Source: Actinobacteria bacterium IMCC26207
GTDB lineage: Bacteria > Actinomycetota > Acidimicrobiia > Acidimicrobiales > Microtrichaceae
Assembly: GCA_001025035.1 (NCBI GenBank)
Contig: LCZK01000004.1
Coordinates: 62,001 to 126,000, forward strand
DNA length: 64,000 nucleotides
Reading direction: 5' to 3'
Shown: positions 8,818-16,227 of the stretch, in pieces
Position numbering within the stretch: the first letter of the stretch is position 1
How the letters are laid out: each line of letters starts with the position of its first letter
The notes under the pieces: model-generated
Told to the model about the DNA's origin: nothing
The model's input: only the letters and a program-made list of their open reading frames with translations
Database searches by the model: none
Made by a program: the position numbers and the translations under genes

Positions 8818-9774
8818 ATGGGTCTTCTCGATAGGTTCCGCAGTAAGCCTGGAACACAAGCAGTTGTGCAAGAGAATCAGCCTGAGGTCTCGGCCGCTTC
8901 TGCACCCGCTGCCGAGGTAGAAGAAACAGCCCCGGCCCCGCCGAGTACCGAGGTCGATCCCAACCGCCCGCACCTTGGAGAATGGCTCGATCTGCCGGTC
9001 GCTGAAGTCTCCAACCACCCCGACGCGATCGAACGAATCTACGACGGGACGCTTGATGGGATGTCGATTCGCGGAGTTTTCACCAAGGAGGAAGTAGCCA
9101 CTGGGGTTCTCCGTGCTCGCACCCATGCAGATGAATTCAATGACTATGGCAAGCAGATCTTTTTTGGTACTGCAATTGTTGGGGCTGACGATGACCGAGC
9201 CGACTACTACGCCGCTGCTCCCATCATTAATGACCGCGTAGACGAGCTTTTTGATGTGGACTTTGTGGGACGTATTGGGCAGGTGCTGTCGGCAGTCGGT
9301 GCAGGTCGCCCCGCTAGCGTCCCTTCAGAAGAGGGACGCGGTGATTACGTTCCCATCACGATTCGCTTTCTTCCGCCCGACGGTGGGGTTATGCATGCTC
9401 ATACAGCAAACGAGTTCTGTAACGCTTGGGGGTCGTACGAGCATCTGCGTGAAATTGCGCGAATGTGGAACTCGTTGAGCTACTTCGTTGTTGGCCAGAA
9501 GCCAGACAAGGGTGGCGAACTCGTTCTCTACGATCTGATGTGGGACGACACTCCTGAAGATGTTCGGGCGTTGCCAATGAGCGAGGAGCGCGATGCTCTT
9601 CTTGAACGCTTTGGACGAACACCCATCGATCTAGATGTGGGAGACATGATCCTCTTCACAGGCGGAAGGATCTGGCATCGGGTTGAACCCGTCTTTGGCA
9701 CGCAAGAGCGAGTCACCATCGGAGGGTTTGCGGCACTGTCGCAGGACGAAGAACAAGTCTATTTCTGGAGCTAA
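8818..9774 (+). CDS. 2-oxoglutarate/Fe(II)-dependent oxygenase-like protein
   Basis: 318 residues. After an Ala/Pro/Glu-rich low-complexity stretch (about residues 15-55) comes a domain resembling prolyl-4-hydroxylase-type 2OG-Fe(II) oxygenases. A double-stranded beta-helix pattern is suggested by RFLPPDGG-MHAHTAN, GGELVLYDLMW and, near the C-terminus, GDMILFTGGRIWHRVEPV with a downstream Arg in QERVTIGGF. The late His and Arg fit the second iron ligand and 2-oxoglutarate anchor; the first H-x-D is not canonical (H-A-H), so activity is less certain than for its PhyH neighbours. The ATG at 8818 has AAAGG 8 bases upstream and is preferred to the ATG at 8791. It is transcribed away from the toroid-PhyH gene and converges with the next PhyH gene. 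Confidence 0.65.
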   Translation: MGLLDRFRSKPGTQAVVQENQPEVSAASAPAAEVEETAPAPPSTEVDPNRPHLGEWLDLPVAEVSNHPDAIERIYDGTLDGMSIRGVFTKEEVATGVLRARTHADEFNDYGKQIFFGTAIVGADDDRADYYAAAPIINDRVDELFDVDFVGRIGQVLSAVGAGRPASVPSEEGRGDYVPITIRFLPPDGGVMHAHTANEFCNAWGSYEHLREIARMWNSLSYFVVGQKPDKGGELVLYDLMWDDTPEDVRALPMSEERDALLERFGRTPIDLDVGDMILFTGGRIWHRVEPVFGTQERVTIGGFAALSQDEEQVYFWS

Positions 9775-9789
9775 GTTCCAGTCTTAGAC

Positions 9790-10689
9790 TCAACTGCTCA
9801 GCAGTGTCTGCAGGTCTTCAATTCTCAGCTCGACAGCTGGGATGGTGATCCGAGCGACCTTCTGGCCGTACCGATCGTCACCATCTCCGTGCCAGAACTC
9901 AAAGAAAAATCGCTCGTCGATTTCCCAGACCTGCACGTCTAATCCGTCCTTGTTCGTGCCAATCTGCTGATGCCACAGTGTCTTGGCCTCTTGGGGAACC
10001 ATCACAAACTGAATTGCCAGACGGCGCTGATCCGTCTGGTTTGGCGGCGAATAATGCACGAGCGCATCATCGAGGATGACGGCATGGCCTGCTGGAACCT
10101 CAACCCCGGTCAGCAGTTCGTCAATTATCCCTTGTTCGATTCCACCAAAGGCCTGATATGCCCACATGCCGCGTCGGCTGCGAAGCGAACGGTGACTCCC
10201 CTCAAGCATGGACATTGCGCCGTTGTCGAGCACGCAATCTACGAGGGCAACCCAGACCGAGACCGAGGCATAGCGGGATTCGTCAACTACCGAGAGATTC
10301 TGGTGAGTTGGGACCACCCCTGTGCCAGGCAGTTTGTTGACGAAATTTGCGATGAGTGGCCGGTAGTCAACTAAGACTTTCTCGGCTTCTGGGCCAAGGA
10401 CCGAGGTGATCAGATCAAAGGCTTGTCGCCTGAACTCTGGTCGTGAGTGGATAATGCTGAACTCGGCGTAGGTGTCGTTGTAGTCCTCTGGTCTGCTCGC
10501 CCCACCCAGGGACTCTGCAATGGAGTCATATCCCGAGACCAGCTGGTCAACCTGGCCGAGGGACAGCAACGGCATGACTACATAGCCTCTGCGGTCAAAC
10601 TCTGCCTGCTGATCGGGGTTGCGAAGTACTGCTCGATCAACCCGGCAGGACTCAACAGGGAGAAATCCGAGTTCCGTTGGCGATGACAT
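9790..10689 (-). CDS. Phytanoyl-CoA dioxygenase family protein with HxN in place of HxD
   Basis: 299-residue PhyH-like cupin-fold protein. The N-terminal FDRRGYVVMPLL element, the SVWVALVDCVLDNGAMSMLEGSHR core and VHYSPPN--DQRR are typical. The iron triad should be H-x-D...H. Here the first motif reads THQNLS (His129, Asn131), so Asn stands where the Asp ligand belongs; His212 and an Arg at 222-223 are present. The codon is AAT. This could weaken iron binding, change the chemistry, or mark a non-catalytic paralogue. Start ATG with GGGGAG 9 bases upstream; a TACAAT -10 box lies at 10728-10733. It converges with the oxygenase at 8818-9774. Confidence 0.88.
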   Translation of the reverse strand: MSSPTELGFLPVESCRVDRAVLRNPDQQAEFDRRGYVVMPLLSLGQVDQLVSGYDSIAESLGGASRPEDYNDTYAEFSIIHSRPEFRRQAFDLITSVLGPEAEKVLVDYRPLIANFVNKLPGTGVVPTHQNLSVVDESRYASVSVWVALVDCVLDNGAMSMLEGSHRSLRSRRGMWAYQAFGGIEQGIIDELLTGVEVPAGHAVILDDALVHYSPPNQTDQRRLAIQFVMVPQEAKTLWHQQIGTNKDGLDVQVWEIDERFFFEFWHGDGDDRYGQKVARITIPAVELRIEDLQTLLSS

Positions 10690-10727
10690 AACGACATGCT
10701 CCCCTAGTTTGACTCACTCTGGTGTTG

Positions 10728-10733
10728 ATTGTA
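10728..10733 (-). promoter_or_regulatory. Probable -10 box for the 9790-10689 oxygenase gene
   Basis: TACAAT on the minus strand, about 38 bases upstream of the ATG, leaving room for a leader of about 30 bases that includes the GGGGAG ribosome site. No convincing -35 hexamer at 16-18 bases. The same TACAAT, also after a GC dinucleotide, precedes the oxygenase gene at 11905-12762. Confidence 0.4.
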
Positions 10734-10768
10734 GCGGGATGCTGCCCAGATTCACTCGGGGCTCTCCG

Positions 10769-10818
10769 CAACTTCCCCTGAGCAACTTCCCCGTTAGCCT
10801 GAGCACCTTGCCCGCTAG
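10769..10818. repeat. Three imperfect direct repeats in a divergent promoter region
   Basis: CAACTTCCCCTGAG (10769-10782), CAACTTCCCCGTTAGCCTGAG (10783-10803) and CACCTTGCCCGCTAG (10804-10818) follow one another with a shared CAmCTTsCCC core. They lie between the divergently transcribed oxygenase (10689, minus) and exported protein (10917, plus). The position fits an operator or a decayed tandem repeat; function not shown. Confidence 0.4.
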
Positions 10819-10880
10819 GTAGACCTGCAGCAATAGCTGTGAATTGGCTACGTTTCGCCTCTATATGGGGGTTCAACCTG

Positions 10881-10909
10881 TTGCCACCGGACAGAGTTTG
10901 CTGTATACA
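10881..10909 (+). promoter_or_regulatory. Promoter giving a predicted leaderless mRNA for the exported protein
   Basis: TTGCCA (10881-10886), a 17-base spacer and TATACA (10904-10909). The expected transcription start, 6-8 bases after the -10 box, falls on or next to the ATG at 10917, and no Shine-Dalgarno precedes that ATG. This matches leaderless initiation, which is common in Actinomycetota, and supports 10917 over the in-frame ATG at 10839. Confidence 0.55.
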
Positions 10910-10916
10910 TGAATCC

Positions 10917-11876
10917 ATGAAGAAGGTAGGCGGGGGCCATAATTTTGCGGGTTTTGCCCAAGTGGGTCTCTGCGGAGTCGCCATTGTGGCAGTAGTAGCG
11001 GCAGTGCTACTGATCAAGCCTGCGTCACCGCAGACTCAGGACCTCGCTTCTGCAGTGGTACCAACCACAGTCCCGGTCACAACACCCGCTTCCACACCCT
11101 CCACACTCCCTCCCGATCCGCAGTTTCCGCAGGAGACGATCGACGACCACGATGCTTCTCAGGCCATGTACGGCTGGGGAACCGCCCAGCCCACTCAAAT
11201 GAAAGCCACCGTGCATTACGGAGGCACGTCCACCTTGCTCTCACCAGAACGCAGGCGTCTGCTCGGAGACCAGCTCGTCCAAGTGCGAGAGGCAGCTCTC
11301 AAAATTGGGACTGTGGCAGAGGCCGAGAAGCAGGGATACGTCCGGAATTTCCAAAGGATCAACGGCCGGGGCTTTGAATACATCAACTGGTCTCGCTGGA
11401 GCACCAAGCTTGACTTGTCTCGACCAACACTGTTGGCCTTCGACGGAGACAGCCCAGACTCAAGAGTGATGTCTGTTGCCTATAACGTCCTCGGAACAAT
11501 GCAGGATGGGCCGCCCACCGACTTGCCTCTAGAAGTTATTCCTTGGCACTACCACTCAAATCTCTGTGCGAAAGACAACTCGATCGTTGGCAACGTGGAG
11601 TTCGACGCCAATGGAAACCCCTACCCAGAACAGGCTCAGCGCTGTAAAGACTTGGGCGCAGTGTTCCGACCGGAGCTGAATCACTGGATGGTCGACCTGT
11701 GGGTCATTCCAGGCTGGGAAAACCCTTGGGGCTTGGTCTCGAGCAAGCACCCAGACATGATGTTTGAACCCACCCCTTGGTTCACCTCGAACAAGACTGG
11801 TGACTCAGACGGGCTCGGCCTGTATTGCGATATTCCCGCTGGCGCTGACCCCGCTCCCGCATCCACGCCTTCCTGA
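10917..11876 (+). CDS. Exported or membrane-anchored protein of unknown function
   Basis: 319 residues from the ATG at 10917. An N-terminal hydrophobic segment (about residues 13-33, rich in V, A and L) should be a signal anchor or signal peptide. A Thr/Pro/Ser-rich linker (about 40-70) follows, then an extracytoplasmic domain. That domain has His, Trp and Cys residues that look conserved by position: PWHYHSNLC, NHWMVDLWVIPGWENPWG and a final LYCDIP. The HxH plus nearby Cys and HW could bind a metal, but I do not recognise the family. It sits inside the oxygenase cluster, divergent from one PhyH gene and convergent with another. The chosen start is supported by the leaderless promoter just upstream. 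Confidence 0.7.
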   Translation: MKKVGGGHNFAGFAQVGLCGVAIVAVVAAVLLIKPASPQTQDLASAVVPTTVPVTTPASTPSTLPPDPQFPQETIDDHDASQAMYGWGTAQPTQMKATVHYGGTSTLLSPERRRLLGDQLVQVREAALKIGTVAEAEKQGYVRNFQRINGRGFEYINWSRWSTKLDLSRPTLLAFDGDSPDSRVMSVAYNVLGTMQDGPPTDLPLEVIPWHYHSNLCAKDNSIVGNVEFDANGNPYPEQAQRCKDLGAVFRPELNHWMVDLWVIPGWENPWGLVSSKHPDMMFEPTPWFTSNKTGDSDGLGLYCDIPAGADPAPASTPS

Positions 11877-11904
11877 GGCCGAGCGAAGCGTTCAGGCGAA
11901 TCGT

Positions 11905-12762
11905 TCAGGACCGAGAAGCTGCGTACCGGCTAGCAATCTCGTCGAACGAGAGTTGTTCCACGCTGTAGTCCTCGATCTCCACGAAGGGTTCGCCTGGCGG
12001 GACATCACCGATCATAAAGGTGGTGTAGAAGTCATCGGCAATCTCATAACCCTGCACAATTCCTTCAGGCGACTTGTAAAAATGAATCGGGGTTGACCCC
12101 TCTGCTAGGGCATACAGGCTTCCGATAACACGAGTGCTCTGTGAGCGGTTCGGTGCTGTCCCATGCAGTACTCGAATGTCGTACACCATGGCCTGGCCAA
12201 CCTGAATAGGAACGGTCACCATGAGTTCATCACGGACTCGTTCATGCTCGGCCTCCCACTCCATTGGAAACCCTGGGCTACCTCGCAGCCCCGTCAGCCA
12301 CTTATGGCTACCCGGCAGAACCTTCATCTGCCCGACCTGTTCAGTGACTTCAGTAAGGGCAAGCCACACACCCATGGTTGAATGCGCCGACTCATCTGCC
12401 AAGATCCAATCCTGGTGGGGAGAAACCTCTGTGTCGGGACCGGGATGCTTGACCATGAAGTAGCCGACGAGTGGCTCATACCCTTCGATCAACCCATTGA
12501 GGAGTGGCCAGACAATCGCGCCCACCTCTTCGTTGGCGGCCGCTTTGTATTCCTGATCAGGGCTCATCAGACTTGGGTAGTACCCAGAGTCAATGCCTGA
12601 ATTCAAACGGGTGTAGGACTCAAGGAGAGCTTCGACAATTTCCGGAGTGGCGAAATCCACAACCACGTAGCCGTCGCGCTGGAACGCTGCTTCTTGGTCT
12701 GCGTCTCTGAATGTGGTCCGGGTCACTGTGTCTGGATTTTCAATGGTTCTTGAATCGATCAC
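11905..12762 (-). CDS. Phytanoyl-CoA dioxygenase family protein
   Basis: 285-residue Fe(II)/2-oxoglutarate dioxygenase of the PhyH type. FQRDGYVVVDFA near residue 27 opens the domain. SPHQDW supplies the iron ligands His116 and Asp118, VLHGTAPN gives His200, and Arg211 is the expected 2-oxoglutarate salt-bridge residue, so the catalytic set is complete. GSHKW and the following loop are usual for the family. Start is GTG with AAGG about 9 bases upstream; the -10 box is at 12792-12797. Family members hydroxylate lipids, antibiotics and sugars, so the substrate cannot be assigned. It converges on the exported protein gene and is divergent from another PhyH gene. Confidence 0.9.
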   Translation of the reverse strand: MIDSRTIENPDTVTRTTFRDADQEAAFQRDGYVVVDFATPEIVEALLESYTRLNSGIDSGYYPSLMSPDQEYKAAANEEVGAIVWPLLNGLIEGYEPLVGYFMVKHPGPDTEVSPHQDWILADESAHSTMGVWLALTEVTEQVGQMKVLPGSHKWLTGLRGSPGFPMEWEAEHERVRDELMVTVPIQVGQAMVYDIRVLHGTAPNRSQSTRVIGSLYALAEGSTPIHFYKSPEGIVQGYEIADDFYTTFMIGDVPPGEPFVEIEDYSVEQLSFDEIASRYAASRS

Positions 12763-12791
12763 AGGATCCGCCTTGTTCGTATCGTCCTCGT

Positions 12792-12797
12792 ATTGTA
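12792..12797 (-). promoter_or_regulatory. Probable -10 box for the 11905-12762 oxygenase gene
   Basis: TACAAT on the minus strand, about 30 bases upstream of the GTG start, with no clear -35. It matches the -10 box of the neighbouring oxygenase gene at 10728-10733. Confidence 0.4.
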
Positions 12798-12907
12798 GCT
12801 ACACACCCATAAAAAGGCCCGATAAATCTTGCTGGCCTAGTAGCTGCGGCAGCCTCTGACTCTGCGCAGAATACCGACCGCCCCATCCCGTTGGGGGCTC
12901 AGCCCGA

Positions 12908-12913
12908 TAGAAT
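12908..12913 (+). promoter_or_regulatory. Possible -10 box for the 12966-13838 oxygenase gene
   Basis: TAGAAT (5 of 6 consensus bases) 52 bases upstream of the ATG. No good -35 at 16-18 bases, so the call is weak. Confidence 0.3.
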
Positions 12914-12965
12914 CGTTGACGCAACTGTGTTGCAGTGACGGCCCTGATTGACTGGAGAGTTCTGG

Positions 12966-13838
12966 ATGAGCCAGCAAGGAGCAAGCGAAGCTTGTGAATC
13001 CCTTCCCGGAACCCACTTTCTTGCCGAGTCAGTCAATCAGGAAATGGCAGAGCGCGGTTTTGCTGTTCTGGCGAACTCGGTTTCAGCAGAAACGGTTACC
13101 GCCCTGACGGAGATGTACCGCCAGGTGATCGACCAGGTTGGCCGAGATAGCTCGGGCGTGTTCCTGCCCTCGATGATGATTTCTCGGCTCGACTTGCGGG
13201 CGCAGCTCTGGGATGGGGTTCAAGCCATTCTGGGTCCCATTTTTGACCCACTCTTTTCGCCTGATACAACCACCGTGGTTGGTGGATCCTTTGTCTCCAA
13301 ACCAGGCTCACAAAACAGTGCTAGAAACCCACATCAGGATCCCTCGGTCTTTGACGAAACCCGAGAAGTCAGCATCTCTCTGTGGATTCCGCTCACTGAC
13401 TCGGACTCCGAAAACGGAACACTGAACCTGCTTCCTGGCAGTCATCGCATGGGGAATCACGTTAGGCCGCCGGATGTGGACTCCCTTGATCAAGAAGTCA
13501 CCACCTATGCGCTGAACGAGTCAGTTGCACTCGACCTGCATGCAGGGCAAGTTCTGGTAATCGACGGGTCAGTTATTCATCACTCTCCTGCTAATACCTC
13601 GAACGCGGAGCGTGTCGCCGCTATTTGTGCGCTACGACCACCCAAGAGCCAGATGCGCTATGCCAAAAGCCAGAACGGTGCGGCCGAGGGAACGGCTCAG
13701 ATATTCAACGTGGGCGCAGAGCTGTACCGATCGGGGAACCTAGTCACCCCGACCCTTGATCCAGTCGCTCTAGTGGGCAGTTCCCCGTATCGGCCAGCAA
13801 CTATGGCAGACCTCGAGAGGTCGTTAGCTACGGGGTGA
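12966..13838 (+). CDS. Phytanoyl-CoA dioxygenase family protein
   Basis: 290 residues from the ATG at 12966, which has GGAGAG 6 bases upstream; the ATG at 12948 has no such site. It is a complete PhyH-type dioxygenase: MAERGFAVL (27-35), NPHQD with His123 and Asp125, the GTLNLLPGSHR core (151-161), then VIHHSPAN with His205 as second iron His and Arg216 for 2-oxoglutarate. It is the fifth oxygenase-type gene in seven kilobases. It converges with the wzt-like gene (36 bases between stops), so it may belong to the exporter's glycan or to the oxygenase cluster. Confidence 0.9.
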   Translation: MSQQGASEACESLPGTHFLAESVNQEMAERGFAVLANSVSAETVTALTEMYRQVIDQVGRDSSGVFLPSMMISRLDLRAQLWDGVQAILGPIFDPLFSPDTTTVVGGSFVSKPGSQNSARNPHQDPSVFDETREVSISLWIPLTDSDSENGTLNLLPGSHRMGNHVRPPDVDSLDQEVTTYALNESVALDLHAGQVLVIDGSVIHHSPANTSNAERVAAICALRPPKSQMRYAKSQNGAAEGTAQIFNVGAELYRSGNLVTPTLDPVALVGSSPYRPATMADLERSLATG

Positions 13839-13874
13839 CTCAGCACCCCGAAGCGAGAGATAACTCGCTGTGAG

Positions 13875-15104
13875 TTACTGGCCGGACTGCGGTTGCTGGG
13901 ACACAGGTTGCACCGACCAGTTAGTCCGAAGTTTGAGTCCTGGACGAGCCAACACTTCGCCGTCAATCTTCATCTCGGCTGAGGCCACGGCAAGTGCGGC
14001 AGGAAATATCTGATCTAAGTGGCGATCGTCCTGAGGGAGGACTGCGATGCGGAACTGGAACCGGCCCATTGCCATTGGCACAGACGGGACCTCGGCCTCA
14101 ATTATGTAGGTCCCTGGCGAAGCCAGAAAGTCAGAGGGCCCAAGTTCTCGCTCTGCAAAGACGGCGCGCTCACTGGTAAACAACGACATCACGACCACAC
14201 CCTCGCAGGCTTCATTCACAGTTATGGTCGCCCGTATCGTGATTGCTTCACCAGAGCGAATCACGTCTGGAATCGCCTGAATCGAGTCAATCTTCACTTT
14301 TCCTGCGATCTCAGGAGGAACCCTGAAATCCTCGAATGTGGCGCCTGCTTCGGGGTCCAATTCTGTCGCAGGTTCCTCGCCGATGTACTGCTTCATGGCC
14401 TCGGCCGGAGTGCCATCAACGACAATCCGACCATGATCCAACAGGATGACCCGATCACACATCGAGTTCACGGCCCACAGATTGTGTGTCACAAGTACCA
14501 GCGCCGCCCCCGCCGCATTCATTTCTCGAATGCGTTCCAAGCTACGCCGTTGAAAATCAAAGTCACCCACTGAGAGGACTTCATCAACAAGGAGCAGGTC
14601 GCAGTCAATTGCTGTTGCGACTGCAAAACCGAGCCGGGCTCGCATACCTGTGGAATACCGCTTCACAGGCATATCTAGGAACTCTGAAACCCCAGAGAAC
14701 TCAACGATCTCGTCGTATTTTCCGCGAATCTCGGACTTTGACATACCCATGATGTCTCCAGCAAAGAACACGTTCTCATGGCCGGTCAGTTCCTGATCAA
14801 AACCAATTCCAAGCTCAATGAGCGAGGCAAACCTGCCGTTGACAACTGCTTGGCCGCGACTGGGTTCGACGATGCCTGCGAGCACTCGCAACAGAGTTGA
14901 CTTGCCGGCGCCATTATGGCCAATCAGGCCCAAGGTATCGCCAGGTTGCATGGTAAATGAGATGTCATTGAGGGCCCGGAACGTAGTGGACTCAGCGGCC
15001 TCGCCACGCCTGCCTGGAATGAGCGCACGCGCATTGGTTCGCTCCTGGCTCAGCCTGTATTCCTTCGTAACGTGCTCGACGTGGACGAGTGGTTCTTGAG
15101 CCAT
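13875..15104 (-). CDS. wzt: Polysaccharide ABC transporter ATP-binding protein with Wzt C-terminal domain
   Basis: 409 residues. The nucleotide-binding domain shows Walker A GHNGAGKST (62-70), the degenerate signature YSTGM typical of Wzt/TagH, Walker B LLLVDEVL and the His switch THN. From about residue 255 a beta-sandwich C-terminal extension follows, as in O-antigen Wzt proteins, where it recognises the finished glycan. With the permease it should move a lipid-linked polysaccharide across the cytoplasmic membrane after cytoplasmic assembly. The permease stop and this ATG are one base apart, so the pair is translationally coupled. The C-terminal specificity domain suggests a modified chain end, which fits the tailoring enzymes nearby. 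Confidence 0.92.
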   Translation of the reverse strand: MAQEPLVHVEHVTKEYRLSQERTNARALIPGRRGEAAESTTFRALNDISFTMQPGDTLGLIGHNGAGKSTLLRVLAGIVEPSRGQAVVNGRFASLIELGIGFDQELTGHENVFFAGDIMGMSKSEIRGKYDEIVEFSGVSEFLDMPVKRYSTGMRARLGFAVATAIDCDLLLVDEVLSVGDFDFQRRSLERIREMNAAGAALVLVTHNLWAVNSMCDRVILLDHGRIVVDGTPAEAMKQYIGEEPATELDPEAGATFEDFRVPPEIAGKVKIDSIQAIPDVIRSGEAITIRATITVNEACEGVVVMSLFTSERAVFAERELGPSDFLASPGTYIIEAEVPSVPMAMGRFQFRIAVLPQDDRHLDQIFPAALAVASAEMKIDGEVLARPGLKLRTNWSVQPVSQQPQSGQ

Positions 15105-15105
15105 T

Positions 15106-15936
15106 TCAGACTACGTCCACGATTCGATCTTCAATTGACCGCAGGTAGAAAACGGAGCCCACTAGCAGTGCCGTCCCAATGCACAGATGCAGCATCAGCA
15201 GATCAAAGTTGGGCCAGATTCCCTCGAGGGAGACTGCACGGGTTGCCTCTGCCACCACTGCTACTGGATTGACGGTGCCAAGAAACTTGAGAGTCGAGGG
15301 GATCTGCGACTCGGGGTACAGAATCGGACTGGCCAAGAACAGCACCTGGCTAATGGTTGGCATGGCATGAGCCACGTCCCGAACGAACACGGTAATCGTG
15401 GCAAGAAGAATCGCTATAGCGATGGTGTACACCAGAAGCACAGCGACCACTAGCGGAAGCGCTACCAGAGTTATTGAAGGCGAGATGCCTTGAATCCATG
15501 CAACCCCCACGATGGCAACAAGGCCAACACCTAGGTCTAACAGCGCAGCAACGCAGCCAGAAAGGGGAATGACTTCCCGGCGAAAGTACACTTTGCTTAA
15601 CACCGAAGATCTGTCAATAAATGATGTCGCCTGATTCAAACCCGCCATGAAGTAGCGCCAGACAACTATGCCGGCTACCACAAACGACAAGTACGGAATG
15701 TTTCCACCAGTGACATTGAGGATCTGGCTAAAGACCACTGCGTAGACCAAAACCAGCAAAATGGGCTGGGCAATGCCCCAGAACAAAGACAGCGCGCTCT
15801 GACGGTACTTACTGTGCAACTCGCGACGGGCAAAGCTGATTGTCAGGCGGGCCTCACTGCGGGCGCGACGCAGGTTGGCAGCCGAGAAGGGCCTGAGTGC
15901 CTGCCGCAACCCTGGTTCGACTGTTGCCTCGGTCAT
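15106..15936 (-). CDS. wzm: Polysaccharide ABC-2 transporter permease
   Basis: 276 residues with about six membrane helices and the ABC-2 permease pattern: amphipathic N-terminal FARRELHSKYRQSALSL, then helix pairs and an internal conserved SPILYPESQIPSTLK before the last two helices. This is the Wzm/TagG type that pairs with the ATPase immediately downstream. I prefer the ATG at 15936, with GGGGGAG about 10 bases upstream, over the TTG at 15945, whose spacing to that site is too short. Upstream is a 291-base region shared with the divergent asnB-like gene. Confidence 0.92.
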   Translation of the reverse strand: MTEATVEPGLRQALRPFSAANLRRARSEARLTISFARRELHSKYRQSALSLFWGIAQPILLVLVYAVVFSQILNVTGGNIPYLSFVVAGIVVWRYFMAGLNQATSFIDRSSVLSKVYFRREVIPLSGCVAALLDLGVGLVAIVGVAWIQGISPSITLVALPLVVAVLLVYTIAIAILLATITVFVRDVAHAMPTISQVLFLASPILYPESQIPSTLKFLGTVNPVAVVAEATRAVSLEGIWPNFDLLMLHLCIGTALLVGSVFYLRSIEDRIVDVV

Positions 15937-16227
15937 GTGAGCCAAGCTCCCCCGGAGCGCCTTTTGGTCTCTTGGTCTACGAGATCCACGGGTAGAACGA
16001 TACCAGCGGTTTCTCAGGGATCCTCATGAGGGCGGACCTAGTTTGTACCTCGTGGTTGGATGCCAGACTGCGAAGGATCTCAACGAGATTCCCTAGATGG
16101 ATTCCGCCTGACCCCTGCCAACGACCTCCCCGGGAGTTTCATAAATCCTTAGGCTGTAGGTCAAGACGGATTTGGCAGTTTCGTTGCTAGCGTGAAGGGG
16201 ATAACAGGGGACCCAAAGGAGCCAGAG
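15937..16227. other. Longest intergenic region, divergent, no feature identified
   Basis: 291 bases between the wzm start (minus) and the asnB-like start (plus). It must contain both promoters, but I found no consensus pair, repeat or structured RNA. The only clear element is an AAAGGAG ribosome site just before 16228. Confidence 0.5.
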
